Part shown: positions 10,551 through 21,450 of the stretch, piece after piece | Layout of the letters: each line of letters starts with the position of its first letter | Position numbering within the stretch: position 1 is the first letter of the stretch | Source: Marsupella aquatica | Taxonomy: Eukaryota > Marchantiophyta | NCBI GenBank assembly: GCA_973895155.1 | Contig: OZ316895.1 | Coordinates: forward strand, 496,001 to 560,000 | DNA length: 64,000 nucleotides | Direction: 5' to 3' | Notes under the pieces: model-generated | What the model was told of the DNA's origin: nothing | What the model saw: only the letters and a program-made list of their open reading frames with translations | The model's database searches: none | Made by a program: the position numbers and the translations under genes

Positions 10551-13500
10551 CTACTTGTCCATCCTTTGAAGATAATTTTGGACAGTTTGTAGAACATTTC
10601 GAGGGATCTTCAAACCTCTGCCCGCCATGTTTTCTTCTTTCATTCCAGATTTAAAACCATACATTGCAGAATTTGCATACTGCCAATGTTGAGTATTCTC
10701 ACCAAACCCTGGATCTCGTTCCCATGTCTTAGTGGACATGAAACAATTTAGATACCGCGCACTCTCAGTCACATCAAGTTTACTAGAGTGTTTAGGCCTC
10801 CACCATTCAACTGGGAACATTGGAGCGTACTGTCGAGGCAAAGAAGGGTTTGTTGAAGATGTAGTTGGGACTTCATGCTTTGGGTCCACCAAACCCAAAG
10901 CTCTCACCAACCAGAAATGACCTCCACCATTTTTATTCTCCCAGTCATCCTCGGGTCGAAGAAATACAAAGTTTCCTTCACAAATATCTTGTAAAGGAAT
11001 CCATCGTCCTTGTTCTCTCTCAGCTCGAGATCCAACAAATGGTGTTGCTTGATCTTCCATCTCTTCCAAGACCTCATTTTGAAGAGCCGTCATCTCTGCA
11101 TTCTCCTCATCTTCACTTGGAGGACCACTTTGTTCCGGTTGGTTGACCTTGTAACCAGTGCCGTGGTTAGTCTTAGGCCAAAATCTGTTTTCCAAGGGAA
11201 ATTGAGTACTTCCCTCCCCTTCTAGTGCGAGCCCATTTGTCAACAACTCCACAATTCTCTCCCAATATTTCACAAGAGGAAATCTTTCCTTATATGCTAT
11301 AGATGTCTCATCAGTGCAACTCCTTCTCAAAAAATCAAGGTACTTGTTAAGAAATGGGATAATCTCTTCAGATTTTTTGTGTATCTCTCCAATGGATTTA
11401 GCTAAGGGCTCTCCACTTGGTAAAAGAAGAGAATTTGTTGTCAGATCTGTTGCCCAAATGCACCTTCCACCAACTGGAGCCCAAGCTTGCTTTACATGGG
11501 ACTTATACTGAAATATTGGTACATTATCTCTCATAGAGAAAAGAAATGATACAGGTTTTGAGTGACCTTGAATATCTTTCACCTTGAAAGTTTGAAGATA
11601 TTCTTTGTAAGATGCAACTTCTTGTATCAATCTGGGAACTGGATGAATGCTCTCGCATTCCCATACCTCTGCCATAAGAGCAAGGAGGGTTGCAACTTCT
11701 TTGTGCTGAACTTGATATGATACCTTTGAAAAGAGTGCATCAACATCTTCATGCGTATGACCAACCATTAGAAAAGACATTTGAACAGTTTCAAATACTC
11801 CTCTACTCACAAGCTCGCTACAAAATGCCATGACAGTCTGGTTTTTGTTGTCCTTTGCTGAATTATCCATCTGCAATGTTAGGTGCCTTGGCAAGGGCTT
11901 GAACGATGGACTGCCTTGCTCTCCTTGCATGTCTTCTCCATCATCCTCATCTTGCTGGTTTGGGACGGTCTCAGTCCGACTCTCAGCTCCATCTTCAGAA
12001 CCAATATACCTATTCACCGGTATATTCTTTGGTTCCAAATAACCCGTCAAAAATGCTTCAAAGTCAAGTAGGGCTTGAAAGAAAGGTCTATGAGGTTCCC
12101 AATGAAGGCCATCCAACATGTCACCTGTCTTGTCTCCATTGTACTCTTCAAGGTCTCGAAGACACTTAGCCAAGGATGTCACCATGAAATCGGCATCTCC
12201 TGGCCAAAGGCCAGTGACACTACAGTGTGCATAAACTCCTGGATCCCTCCCGTGGGTCAACATCCCTGTGAGAGCAATAGGTAGCGGCATTCCATGACCC
12301 GAAAGAGATTTAGGAGTACTAACCATTTTTGGAATCCATGTCTTTGCTTGATCCATCTTGTCGTGAATAATGCAAAGATATTCTCCTAGGTGTTGTTTGG
12401 CCATCACTCGATGAGCGTAGTAAACATATCTACGTGACATTTGCTCACGAAGATGTTGCGCTCGTTTTTCTTCAATTTCAGCACGTTCTTTTTTCCTTCT
12501 TTCTCGCATCAAACTGTCTTTGTATTCACAACAAAGAGTACACTTGGCAAATGCACCATCTTTATGAAAACTGAAGTTTGCAAATGAGTTACTCCAGATC
12601 TTGTAGAGAGTATTCTCTGTGACAGGAGGAAGCCCTTCTTCCTTCATCTTTGTTCTCACATCTTCCAGAATCTCTAGCTTTTTGTAACACGCCGGAAGAT
12701 GGTACTCAATAGAGTCTGTCCCATGTGCCCCTCCATAAGGCATATGAGGCATGGGCTCTGCATTTCGAGTCAAAAAAGCCTCCAACAGAGCTCGTGCATG
12801 CAAGGTATTTGCCCTTGTTTTCATCAAGCCCGTATTGCCATGGAACCCAATTTTGCAACCCTCCACATATCTCCTTTTGTAATCATAATATTTGGTGTGG
12901 CTAAAACCGTGGATAATTGCAAATGCATGTCTGCATACGACCATACCCTTAAGAACATGGTGTCCCTTATCACGAACATCATCCTCTCTATAGTGAAAGA
13001 GGTTGAAAATGTGTGACGTTTTTGACTCGCTTGACATCCCATGAAATTCCATCCTAATATCTTCAATGTTTTCCCTTGGCATAATGAGACAACATTTTTG
13101 CTTGCAACAATTTTCTCTTTTCACGTCATCAATTGACGCCTCTGTTGTTTTTGAAATTGCCTTGGTTTCCAACAACCTCCTCTTCTTTTCATTTGGATCT
13201 ACTTGATTCCTCTTGTTAAAATTGTAGGGCCTTGAACGCAGTACTCCTCTATCACTTACATCCGCATTGAGTTCATCCCTATCCATTGAGTCCATCCTTT
13301 CAGAACCTTCCACCAAAATGTTTGACAAAAATTTTCCATTTGCAACTAGTTTTGTTGAATCAATCCGCCATCGAATCAAACTCACTACTCCCTTGTGGAT
13401 GTTGGGAAAGTATTGTGCTGCCACGACATCTTTCACAGCAATCCCAACATGGTCATCACCAAGAATTTCATCATCAACTGCCGCCGTCACTTGAGGGACA

Positions 13501-14312
13501 GTGATCGTTCCCGTGGCAACCATTTTGGTTCGATCCAAACCAGTGTAGAGTTCAACCAACTCTGACATCCAGTTTGCCCGATGAAAATAGTCACACTTAG
13601 TGTCTGTGGTGTTTGCCGAACAAGACTGTGAAACAAAATCCACCTTGTCCTTCTGCTTCTTAGAGGAAGATTTGTTGCTCCCATCGATGTCAACATTCCA
13701 TACTTTATTGTGGACGTCAGCCACATCCCATAGAACCCAGGAGCCCTTTGCCTCTTCAATTGTTGCAGCTCCACCATGTGCGTAAGGTAAAGTCTTACTA
13801 CCATGAATCACATCTGTGATTTTTACACTAACCCGAGACTCACCGAGTAATATGTTATGACATCTCTCCATTGGATCAGTCTTGAAAACAACTCCAAAGG
13901 CCACACAATGGCCAGAGATAAACATTTCAACCTCATCACCTGGCCTTAGGGTGGTCGAAGCATCCTCCTGTACATTTGCAGAATTATGGATGTTGTTATC
14001 TTTTTGAGTCGAACAACTACCAATACTGATGCATTTTTGAGTAATCTTATCCGTAGATCGATATGCACATGACATATCCCAAATGACACATGAGTCAATG
14101 GCATCATGAAGATTTTCCGCCCTAGGCATTGGAAAAGGGAGCTTCCTGGTCTCACCAAAGGCCTTCTCAATGAGAACCCCAATTCGATTCTCTCCCAGCA
14201 CAATATTTTGAACACTCTCTTGCGGATCTGTCTTTTGAACTGTCCCATTTCCAACGTCGTAACCATCCATTGTCAAGGTCACATCATCGCCCCTAGAAAA
14301 CCTTTGAGACAT
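10551..14312 (-). CDS. Transposase-like protein: Tnp1-like repeats plus DUF7869-type core
   Basis: The protein is 1,253 aa if it starts at the first in-frame ATG (14312). The exon probably starts earlier, at an AG acceptor next to 14327. Residues about 8-85 and 122-200 are two copies of one module: GD-V, G-V-KTDP-E, NI-LGE-R and a closing WD. A weaker third copy lies near 265-325. This layout matches the plant Tnp1/En-Spm transposase domain. Next come a Cys-rich stretch with VCRHAF and a CTLC finger. The core follows: IHDKMDQAKT near 652, LQMDNSAKDNKN near 815 and VGHTHEDVDALF near 855. I recall that last pair from the DUF7869 family. The pattern suggests an RNase H-like fold with acidic catalytic residues. 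The C-terminal FVFLRPEDDW block looks BAH- or reader-like (weak). Module identity is my inference from memory of the families. Confidence 0.75.
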   Translation of the reverse strand: MSQRFSRGDDVTLTMDGYDVGNGTVQKTDPQESVQNIVLGENRIGVLIEKAFGETRKLPFPMPRAENLHDAIDSCVIWDMSCAYRSTDKITQKCISIGSCSTQKDNNIHNSANVQEDASTTLRPGDEVEMFISGHCVAFGVVFKTDPMERCHNILLGESRVSVKITDVIHGSKTLPYAHGGAATIEEAKGSWVLWDVADVHNKVWNVDIDGSNKSSSKKQKDKVDFVSQSCSANTTDTKCDYFHRANWMSELVELYTGLDRTKMVATGTITVPQVTAAVDDEILGDDHVGIAVKDVVAAQYFPNIHKGVVSLIRWRIDSTKLVANGKFLSNILVEGSERMDSMDRDELNADVSDRGVLRSRPYNFNKRNQVDPNEKKRRLLETKAISKTTEASIDDVKRENCCKQKCCLIMPRENIEDIRMEFHGMSSESKTSHIFNLFHYREDDVRDKGHHVLKGMVVCRHAFAIIHGFSHTKYYDYKRRYVEGCKIGFHGNTGLMKTRANTLHARALLEAFLTRNAEPMPHMPYGGAHGTDSIEYHLPACYKKLEILEDVRTKMKEEGLPPVTENTLYKIWSNSFANFSFHKDGAFAKCTLCCEYKDSLMRERRKKERAEIEEKRAQHLREQMSRRYVYYAHRVMAKQHLGEYLCIIHDKMDQAKTWIPKMVSTPKSLSGHGMPLPIALTGMLTHGRDPGVYAHCSVTGLWPGDADFMVTSLAKCLRDLEEYNGDKTGDMLDGLHWEPHRPFFQALLDFEAFLTGYLEPKNIPVNRYIGSEDGAESRTETVPNQQDEDDGEDMQGEQGSPSFKPLPRHLTLQMDNSAKDNKNQTVMAFCSELVSRGVFETVQMSFLMVGHTHEDVDALFSKVSYQVQHKEVATLLALMAEVWECESIHPVPRLIQEVASYKEYLQTFKVKDIQGHSKPVSFLFSMRDNVPIFQYKSHVKQAWAPVGGRCIWATDLTTNSLLLPSGEPLAKSIGEIHKKSEEIIPFLNKYLDFLRRSCTDETSIAYKERFPLVKYWERIVELLTNGLALEGEGSTQFPLENRFWPKTNHGTGYKVNQPEQSGPPSEDEENAEMTALQNEVLEEMEDQATPFVGSRAEREQGRWIPLQDICEGNFVFLRPEDDWENKNGGGHFWLVRALGLVDPKHEVPTTSSTNPSLPRQYAPMFPVEWWRPKHSSKLDVTESARYLNCFMSTKTWERDPGFGENTQHWQYANSAMYGFKSGMKEENMAGRGLKIPRNVLQTVQNYLQRMDK

Positions 14313-14387
14313 CCTTTTCCTATTATCCTGCACACTGAAAAAAATGGATTAAAACCAAAGTCATGCAAATTTTGATTCAGACTGTGA

Positions 14388-15190
14388 TCCTCAAAGTCTG
14401 GATTTGGACTACGATCCTTCAATTCCGGATTTGGACCGGGACCATCCAAGTCCGGATTTGGACTACGATCCTCTGATTCTGGATTTGGACTAGGACCATC
14501 CGAGTCCGGATTTTGACCGGGACCATCCAAGTCCGGATTTGGACTGCAATCCTCCGAGTCTAGATTTGGACTACGATCCTCCGATTATGGATTTGGACTG
14601 GGACCATCCGAGTCCGGATTTGGACTGGAATCCTCCGAGTCTGGATTTGGAGTACGATCCTTTGATTCTGGATTTGGACTGGGACCATCCGAGTCTGGAT
14701 TTGGACTGGGACCATCCCAGTCCAAAGTTGGACTAGGACCATCCCAATCCAAACTTGGACTCGGACCATCCCAATCCAAACTAGGACTTGGACCATCCAA
14801 GTCCAAACTTGGACTCGGACCATCCCAATCCAAAGTTGGACTCGCACCATCCTAATCCAAACTTGGACTCGGACCATCCCAATCCAAACTAGAACTTGGA
14901 CCATCCAAGTCCAAACTTGGACTCGGACCATCCCAATCCAAAGTTGGACTTGAACCATCCTAATCCAAACTTGGACTCGGACCATCCCAATCCAAACTAG
15001 GACTTGGACCATCCAAGTCCAAACTTGGACTCGGACCATCCCAATCCAAACTAGGACTTGGACCATCCAAGTTTAAACTTGGACTCGGACCATCCCAATC
15101 CAAAGTTGGACTCGGATGATCCCAATCCAAAGTTGGACTCGGATGATCCTAGTCCACATCCGAATCCAAACTTGGACTAGGACCATCCTA
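14388..15190. repeat. Array of palindromic 27-bp units in the transposase gene's first intron
   Basis: About thirty units repeat with a 27-bp period. Each holds an imperfect palindrome: arm TTGGACTNGGA, three bases, arm TCCNAGTCCAA. Because 27 is a multiple of three, long open frames run through it on both strands (for example DLDGPSPSL repeated), but they look like artefacts. On the minus strand the array lies between a donor beside 15399 and an acceptor beside 14327, so it is probably intronic. Confidence 0.85.
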
Positions 15191-15398
15191 GACCAACCCA
15201 TAATGTAACGGGAGATAAACTTCAAACATTTTAAGCTAAGAAAATTCCAAATTTAGGAAGACTCCGTATTTTACGGATCTCCCTATATGGTGTAGCCTAA
15301 AGTTTGCGTGGTCTTAAGGTAGACCCTAATGTCTACATACAGTTTCATGAAATAATGAAACCTAGCCTTATATTTGAATGCATTAACCTTATACTCAC

Positions 15399-15486
15399 CT
15401 TAGTATTAAGATCTGGTAGAATATGAATATCACATCCAAGGGGGATACATTGTTGTCTGTAGATTGGTAAAAACTTTCCCAGAACC
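15399..15486 (-). other. Candidate upstream exon of the transposase-like gene
   Basis: On the minus strand this 88-bp segment follows a tttcag acceptor and ends in ctaag at a GTGAGT donor. It encodes CDIHILPDLNTK and ends in phase 0. The downstream exon begins GAT AAT AGG in phase 0, so the two join in frame. If real, the intron between them is about 1.07 kb and is mostly the palindromic array. No start codon was identified upstream. Confidence 0.4.
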
Positions 15487-16258
15487 CTGAAATACAAGCT
15501 ATATGCCACTAAATCTTGGGAGTAAAAAACAAACTGAACCCTAAACCACACATGTCTGTAAAAGATAAACTGAGAGGACCCCAAAAGTCAAGAAGCTGGC
15601 TAAGCTGACCCATTGAAGGTAAGTGGCTCAATACATAACACTTTAAGAGAAACTCCGGATTACATGGAGCTTAGATTTGGGAAACTAGAACAAGAATGAG
15701 CTCCGAAGTGGGCGTCTCCCGAAATATACCCTTTGCTCGAGTCGGCTCAAACGGAAATCGCGTGAAGATAAGGGTTGAGTACCCCTTCACCTTAGCTTGC
15801 GGCACACCTTATATTCACGAGCTTAATTGCGCGGGGACTACCGTGCAAGGCTGTTAGGTAGGCAGGACATCAAGGAAGGAGGCCCGTATGCAGGGTGCGG
15901 GCAACGGGCCGTACGCAGGAGCAGGCCGTACGCACTATCAAGCCGTACGTAGGAGAAGGAGGCAACCGGCCGTACGCAGGCCGGGGTGAGGCAGGAGGGG
16001 GTAAAGGGACGGAGAGGTCCAGCCAGGACCTCATTCTCATTCTCACTCTTTCGCTCCTCACTCTGCTCACGCTCTCCACTCTCTGCCTCCGCTCTCTGCT
16101 CTTTGCCTCCACTCGCTCGCTCTCCTCGCTCTTTGCTCTCCGCTCTCTCTCCGCCTCCCCGCCTCCGCCTGCTTCCGCCTCCACCTCCATTCTTTTTCAT
16201 TGCCCTAAATCGGACGCCTGCTAAGAAGCCACGTGTCACTCTGCCACGTGTCAAAAAG
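15487..16258. promoter_or_regulatory. Probable bidirectional promoter and leaders of the two main element genes
   Basis: The transposase-like gene runs left and the ParB/methyltransferase-like gene runs right from this interval. From 15,840 to 16,200 it becomes GC-rich and then strongly pyrimidine-rich on the plus strand (ctctctgcctccgctc and similar), which fits a transcribed 5' leader. Open frames in it are low-complexity and are not called. Two cacgtgtc motifs, ACGT-core G-box-like sites, sit near 16,230-16,250. Confidence 0.5.
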
Positions 16259-19200
16259 ATGGAAGCAAATCGCGTCCTTGTGAAGTCCTCCGTGGAAGCA
16301 ACAGAGGCGTTTGACCTCTCCTCTATGAGCGACAGTGTAGAACTGGCACTTGAAGACTCCAGACAATTTCAATCAAGAATCCCTAGTAAGTATCCATCAC
16401 CTATCCTCCCTAAGTCTTAGAGGACTGGGACCATCCGAGTCCAAAGTTGGACTCGGATGATCCCAATCCAAACTTGGACTCGGACCATCCCAATCCGAAC
16501 TTGGACTCAGATGATCCTAATCCAAACATGGACTCGGATGATCCCAATCCAAAGTTGGACTCGGATGATCCCAGTCCAAAGTTGGACTCGGACCATCCCA
16601 ATCCGAACTTGGACTCAGATGATCCTAATTCAAACGTGGACTCGGATGATCCCAATCCAAACTTGGACTCGGATGATCCTAATCCATCCAGGAGATTGAA
16701 TCTCGATTGTAGGAGCAAGTCTAAAACCATCTCAAGTTGGACTAGGACCATCCTAATCCAACAAGAGTTATTCAAATGTTTTAAACTTAATAAGTCTAAC
16801 ATGGATGACGTTTTTAATTATGATGCAGGGAGCGATCTTGTTGGTTTCAAACCCGCGATTGCACCGACCGACTGCCGGGACGGATTCTTACTAGATGAGA
16901 GATCCCCAGGCTTCCGATGGGGGCTTGAGTTCTCAAGAACTCCGCTTAATAATGAAGTGCCATCAAGCACGATTGAACCTGTTTTGACCTTAAAGTGCAG
17001 AGCAAATGATAGCCTGACTTTGGTTTGCGGACCTGTGGTCTCTGTTGGCATTGGAGGGAGAGGGATGAATTCGGTCATTCTGGAGATGCACGATAGGTCA
17101 TGCTGGGTTAAAGTTAACCTTATGTCAAAGGCATACTCCTCAGAATTCAATGTCGAATGGCACGCAAGTGGTGAATTGAGCGTTTTGTCAATGGGATTTT
17201 TTCCAAAGACATATGACACAAAGAAGTTGGTCATCGGGGTAACTGGTATGCTTCCAGTCGACATTATGTATGGGTTTCAATATTTGAAACTCAACATGAT
17301 GAAGCACCAAGGCAATTTCTCTTTTGCAACTACTTGGATGTTAAGCAATTTACTTGAGAAAGTTGGATTGTTATCGTTGGAGTCAGAGGAGCCTGGTGTT
17401 TTAATTGATAAGGATGTTGCATTTGATCCCAACTTTGATTTAGTCAAAGCAAAGCAATGGATAGAATCTTTGTCAAAGACGAGAAACCTTCCAACGGTGA
17501 ATACAAACCCTGTGCCCGAGAAGGCGCCAGAGAAAGCTCCAGAACCTACAACAGAGACCGCGGGAACTACAGCAGCAACCTCTCAAAGAGCAGTGGGAAA
17601 ACAAAAACAAAGCCAAAGGAAACCTCCGGTTGAAAAGAAACTTCCAGTTGAGAAGCCGGTTGAGAAGCCGAGTACGAGAAGCCGAGTTCAGAAGCCAGTT
17701 GAGAAGCCGAGTACGAGAAGCCAAGTTGAGAAGCCAGTTGAGAAGAAACGTTCGGTTGAGAAGCCAAGTGCAAGTGAAAAGAGGCCAAGACAAAAGAAGA
17801 AACAGAAAATTGACAGTGCCATCATGGATGACACTACAGAAAACCTGACAGTGCATTCACAAGATATGGACGAGCAGTTGGACGCTCCTGAGGAGAAGAA
17901 GGTCTTAGAAGGTAATGAGGTACTGCAACAAATGGAGCAATATTATACGTTTGGGATCAATTCGATATTTTCTATTCCCGTAGAGAGTATTTTCCCTGCG
18001 TCGGCAAGACTCTGTTACAGAATGTTGAATGCAGACCATGTAAAGGAGGTGGCCAATTCCATGATAAGAAATCCGGGGCATGAACCACACATAGCAGACT
18101 TGATTCCTTACACTACAAAACATAGAAACCTAATGCAATATGACAACACGGAATCAGATAGGAGGGACTTTGTAGCAGCCGTGAAAAAGGGGGAGGTTCA
18201 ATTCCTTGCCATTAGCGGTCAACATTCGGCCAGAGCAGCTAGATGGATTCGAGAATGGGCAAACAAGGATGCCAAGCTAACAGCATTGGCAAAAAAGCTG
18301 GAATTTCGAAAGTCAAGAATATTATCTCATCGAACACCATCGTCAATATTAGTTGAGCATTCAATGCGATCTAATGCTATCAATAGCACGATGGTGTTTC
18401 AGTCATGCTTCAAAGATATAGTCGTTCATGCTAGGCGGCAATTTGTGGAATGTGGAAAACCTAGCCGGCCAAAACATGGGGACAACAAAACAAACGCTCA
18501 AGACAATCAAAAATTTCAGGTACGAAGTGTTACTGCTTGATTGGTACAATACCGTAGACTCTCCATGTGTGATTACAATTGAGATGGTAGTCTTTGACCA
18601 CAAAGCTTCAAGTTTGCTTTGGATTGAGATGGTCCGAGTCCAAATGGATACATTCACATTCAGTAGAATATTTCCACTGATATCGTCTAGTTTTGTGTTG
18701 GACTGGGATGGTCCCAGTCCAAATGGATTCATGCACATTCAATAGACTATTTCCACTGATATTGTCTAGTTTTGTGTTGGACTGGGATGGTCCCAGTCCA
18801 AATGGATTCATGCACATTCAGTAGAATATTTCTCCACTGATACCGTCTAGTTTTGTTTTGGATTGGGATGGTCCTAGTCCAAACTAAATCATGCACATTC
18901 AATAGAATATTTCCACTGATACTGTCTAGTTCTGTGTTGGACTGGGATGGTCTCAGTCCGCACCTGAGTGCTTTCAAACAATTGAGTTATGGAGAACTAA
19001 CAGACTTTCCTTTGCAATTGTAGGATTGGTTGGCTCTTGCAAGAATGACCATGGGAAGGAAAGATTGTCGTAATGTCTACTGGTTACTATTTGCCGACAA
19101 TGCTCTTTTTGATTTATGGAGTTTGGTATGCCAATTGTGGTTGGATGGGAAACTTCCCGATGGAGCTGGTGTAGAAGGAAATGCGAAGTCTGAAAAAGCA

Positions 19201-21390
19201 ATTACTGTTGCCATGTTTCATTGTTTTGATGGTGAGTTGATCTCACAACGAGACATCACAAGAATACTGACGCGGGTGAAGTCAGGAAAGGTATTGCTAA
19301 AGAAAGATGCCTCTAATAAATCAGACATGCCATCTATAGAGGAGTTGGCCAAAGATGTGAAGATCGTGCGGAAACTCAAGTCCCTTATTGAAGACTACTA
19401 TTGCACCAAGGATGCGGTGAATTTCCCGACAAATACTAATTGGGGGAAAGTAGTTGAGGTTCTTCCTACGCTAGCAATTGATTCAGAGTTCACCAGGTGT
19501 CGAAGAGCCGCTGGCGAGGTCTATCTTGCCAACCTTTTAAAGCCAAATCATACGCGGGAGAGCGCAATCTTGCCAACGGCATTGGTATTCCGCCTAGATG
19601 ATATATACTGCCAGAGATTTGGCGGAGGATCACGTTCTCGGACCCTACCATGGGTTACATTTTTTAGCGACAATCTCATGAAGACCATTGATCCAGAGTC
19701 ATTGCAAGAAGCTCCTCCGACCTGCCCTCTTGCCATTGTTAATTTTAGCCGGCTTCCGCAAAAACAGTGGACTGAAGCAGAGATTCTTGTTCTCTTTGAA
19801 TACATTGTGGAGCTTCCACAAAATCCCACGATTGTGGTGACGATAACAGTTCATCCTGGACAACTTGCACTGAATGTCCATGGTGCCCTTCGTAAATTGG
19901 GACAAGAGAAAGCTTTGACCATTCACATTGAGTATGGGAGTTATTCCCGAGATGATCAACCGCACCCTCATGACTCATGTTGGGGTGGAGGGATTGAAGA
20001 AGTTATCTTTGCAGGGATTTCTCGAGATGAAGACGTCAATTGGAATGAAGTTTTCAAGCCCAACTATCCAAAGCCAAAATTCTTGTATACTTCAAAGGAT
20101 GTTGATTATGAAGTATGCAAGATCGACAAGGGAAAGGGGAAAGCTAAGGAATCAGATGAGGGGACACAAAACGACAACCTAAAAGTGGTTTTGGACCCGG
20201 AAGAGGCCGTCAAGATTATGAATATGGCCCCTCAATTTGAGACAGTTGGTAGTCGCGGAGGATGGGTTAATCCTCATGCCAAACCCACACGGATGATCCG
20301 AAGGATTATTGAATCCTTATCAGAACCGGGAGATTTGGTTCTAGATTTTTTCTCCGGTGGCCAAGTCATGAAGACATCATTTTTTTGCGATAGGGAATGC
20401 TTTGTTTATTGTGACTCTCAGTCCGAGAGGCATTTTGTGGAAGCTTTTGCTTCCTACCTTTGCGAGAGAGTTCCCTCACTTAAAGCCCATTGTGAATCAC
20501 TTGCTGAAAATTCTTGACAATGGGCTACCACTATTGCGGCTGTCGCTGTTGAATCCGACGGTTCTGAGTCTGAAGATGTTGCTGACAAAGTTGCTAAAGG
20601 CGTAGAGGCATCAGAGGAGGCATATGTCAAGAATTTGGATGACCGTGTTGGTCAAGGTGAGCCTTACGATGTAGATGATGATATTGGACTTGCACCAAAC
20701 CGTTCATCTGGTTTAGATGACATCCCTCCGGGGCCCAATGAAGTTCAAGTTGATGATAACTTGGACAAGGATGATCCCAATCCAACAACGCCGGGAGGAC
20801 AGATGGAGCAACTGGAAGGAGCAAGGGTTGATATGTTTGATCATCTTTCTTCAACCAATCTGATCAACGAAGGCGCAACGAGGCTTGGAGATTCAAATGA
20901 AGCTGAAACTAACGAATTGACTCGTGGGGAAGCCGGCGGATTGCCTGACATTCCCATCAATCCAGGAGGAAATGCATCAACGGCTGCTGACAACCAGGCA
21001 GGTGCTTCAACTTGCCCTGACACACTCTTTTCAGCTTCTGATGACAAATTGGTGTTCGCTCGTTCACACTCGAGGAGTCCTGTTGTCCTTCCGTTCTCAA
21101 AAAAGAAAGGGAATAGAGTTGGATCAACTGGATGGAGGTCATTGGAACGCGACGCACGATGTTACGTGTGGAAAAGTGGGCCAAATCGAGGCCAAGAAAT
21201 ATCATTGGAAGCTGCTCCTTCAATTCTCAATAAGGAGGAGTATAAGAGGGGAGAATTGGGGTTCATAACTCCTATTTGGACTTCTCCTTATTGGGTAGAA
21301 CAAAGTACTTCAGATGTCAATTTTGAAATCCAACAGGAGCTTGGTGCTGACATGATTATTGATGAATACGGATCTCTTATTTCAGAATGA
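16259..21390 (+). CDS. ParB-like / degenerate N6-N4 methyltransferase-like protein
   Basis: Exons 16259-16385, 16829-18519 and 19024-21390 join in frame at GT-AG borders. An in-frame TGA at 20515-20517 gives 1,103 aa; reading past it gives 1,394 codons. Residues about 306-366 are a Lys/Pro-rich VEKP-repeat linker. About 419-520 look like a ParB-type fold: LNADHVKEVANSM, then LAISGQHSARAARW, which recalls the GQHR box. In exon 3, near residue 845, VNFSRLPQKQWTEAEI sits where a DPPY motif would be. Then come VVTITVHPG and HDSCWGGGIEEVIFAG. Near 1,028-1,060, HAKPTRMIRRIIE and GDLVLDFFSGGQV match permuted N6/N4 methyltransferase motif X/I. The catalytic DPPY and the FxGxG loop are altered, so activity is doubtful. 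The C-terminal 290 aa are acidic and unrecognised. Confidence 0.65.
16421..16765. repeat. Palindromic 27-bp array in intron 1 of the ParB/methyltransferase-like gene
   Basis: About eleven units of the same palindrome family as 14388-15190 lie between the donor beside 16385 and the acceptor beside 16829. The forward frame reads DSDDPNPNL over and over and fuses with the next exon by chance. I read this as intron, because exon 1 (MEANRVLVKS) and exon 2 join in phase without it. Confidence 0.85.
18619..18963. repeat. Five palindromes in 79-82 bp tandem units, intron 2
   Basis: The intron from 18520 to 19023 holds five spaced copies of the TTGGACTGGGA / TCCCAGTCCAA palindrome. Each is followed by a conserved AT-rich spacer containing catgcacattca and tttccactgata. 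Two copies are perfect palindromes apart from the 3-bp centre. Here the sites are regularly spaced, unlike the packed arrays. Confidence 0.88.
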
Positions 21391-21450
21391 AATTCAGCCT
21401 TTGACTTTCTATTTATTCATATCAATCTAAAATACTTCTCGGTCTCACAG

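Noticed and set aside
14560-15066. Long open frames made of nine-residue repeats on the minus strand (and at 16447-16800 on the plus strand).
   Set aside because: The 27-bp period is a multiple of three, so all frames without a stop stay open. Splice borders remove these stretches in phase, and the DNA palindrome, not the peptide, is what is conserved.
14388-15190. A CRISPR-like array.
   Set aside because: Units are contiguous with no unique spacers, the DNA is nuclear plant DNA, and no cas-like gene is present.
19699-19978. Minus-strand open frames opposite the methyltransferase-like exon, and similar antisense frames opposite UTP14, RPL4 and the PPR gene.
   Set aside because: They are shadows of the coding strand and match no family.
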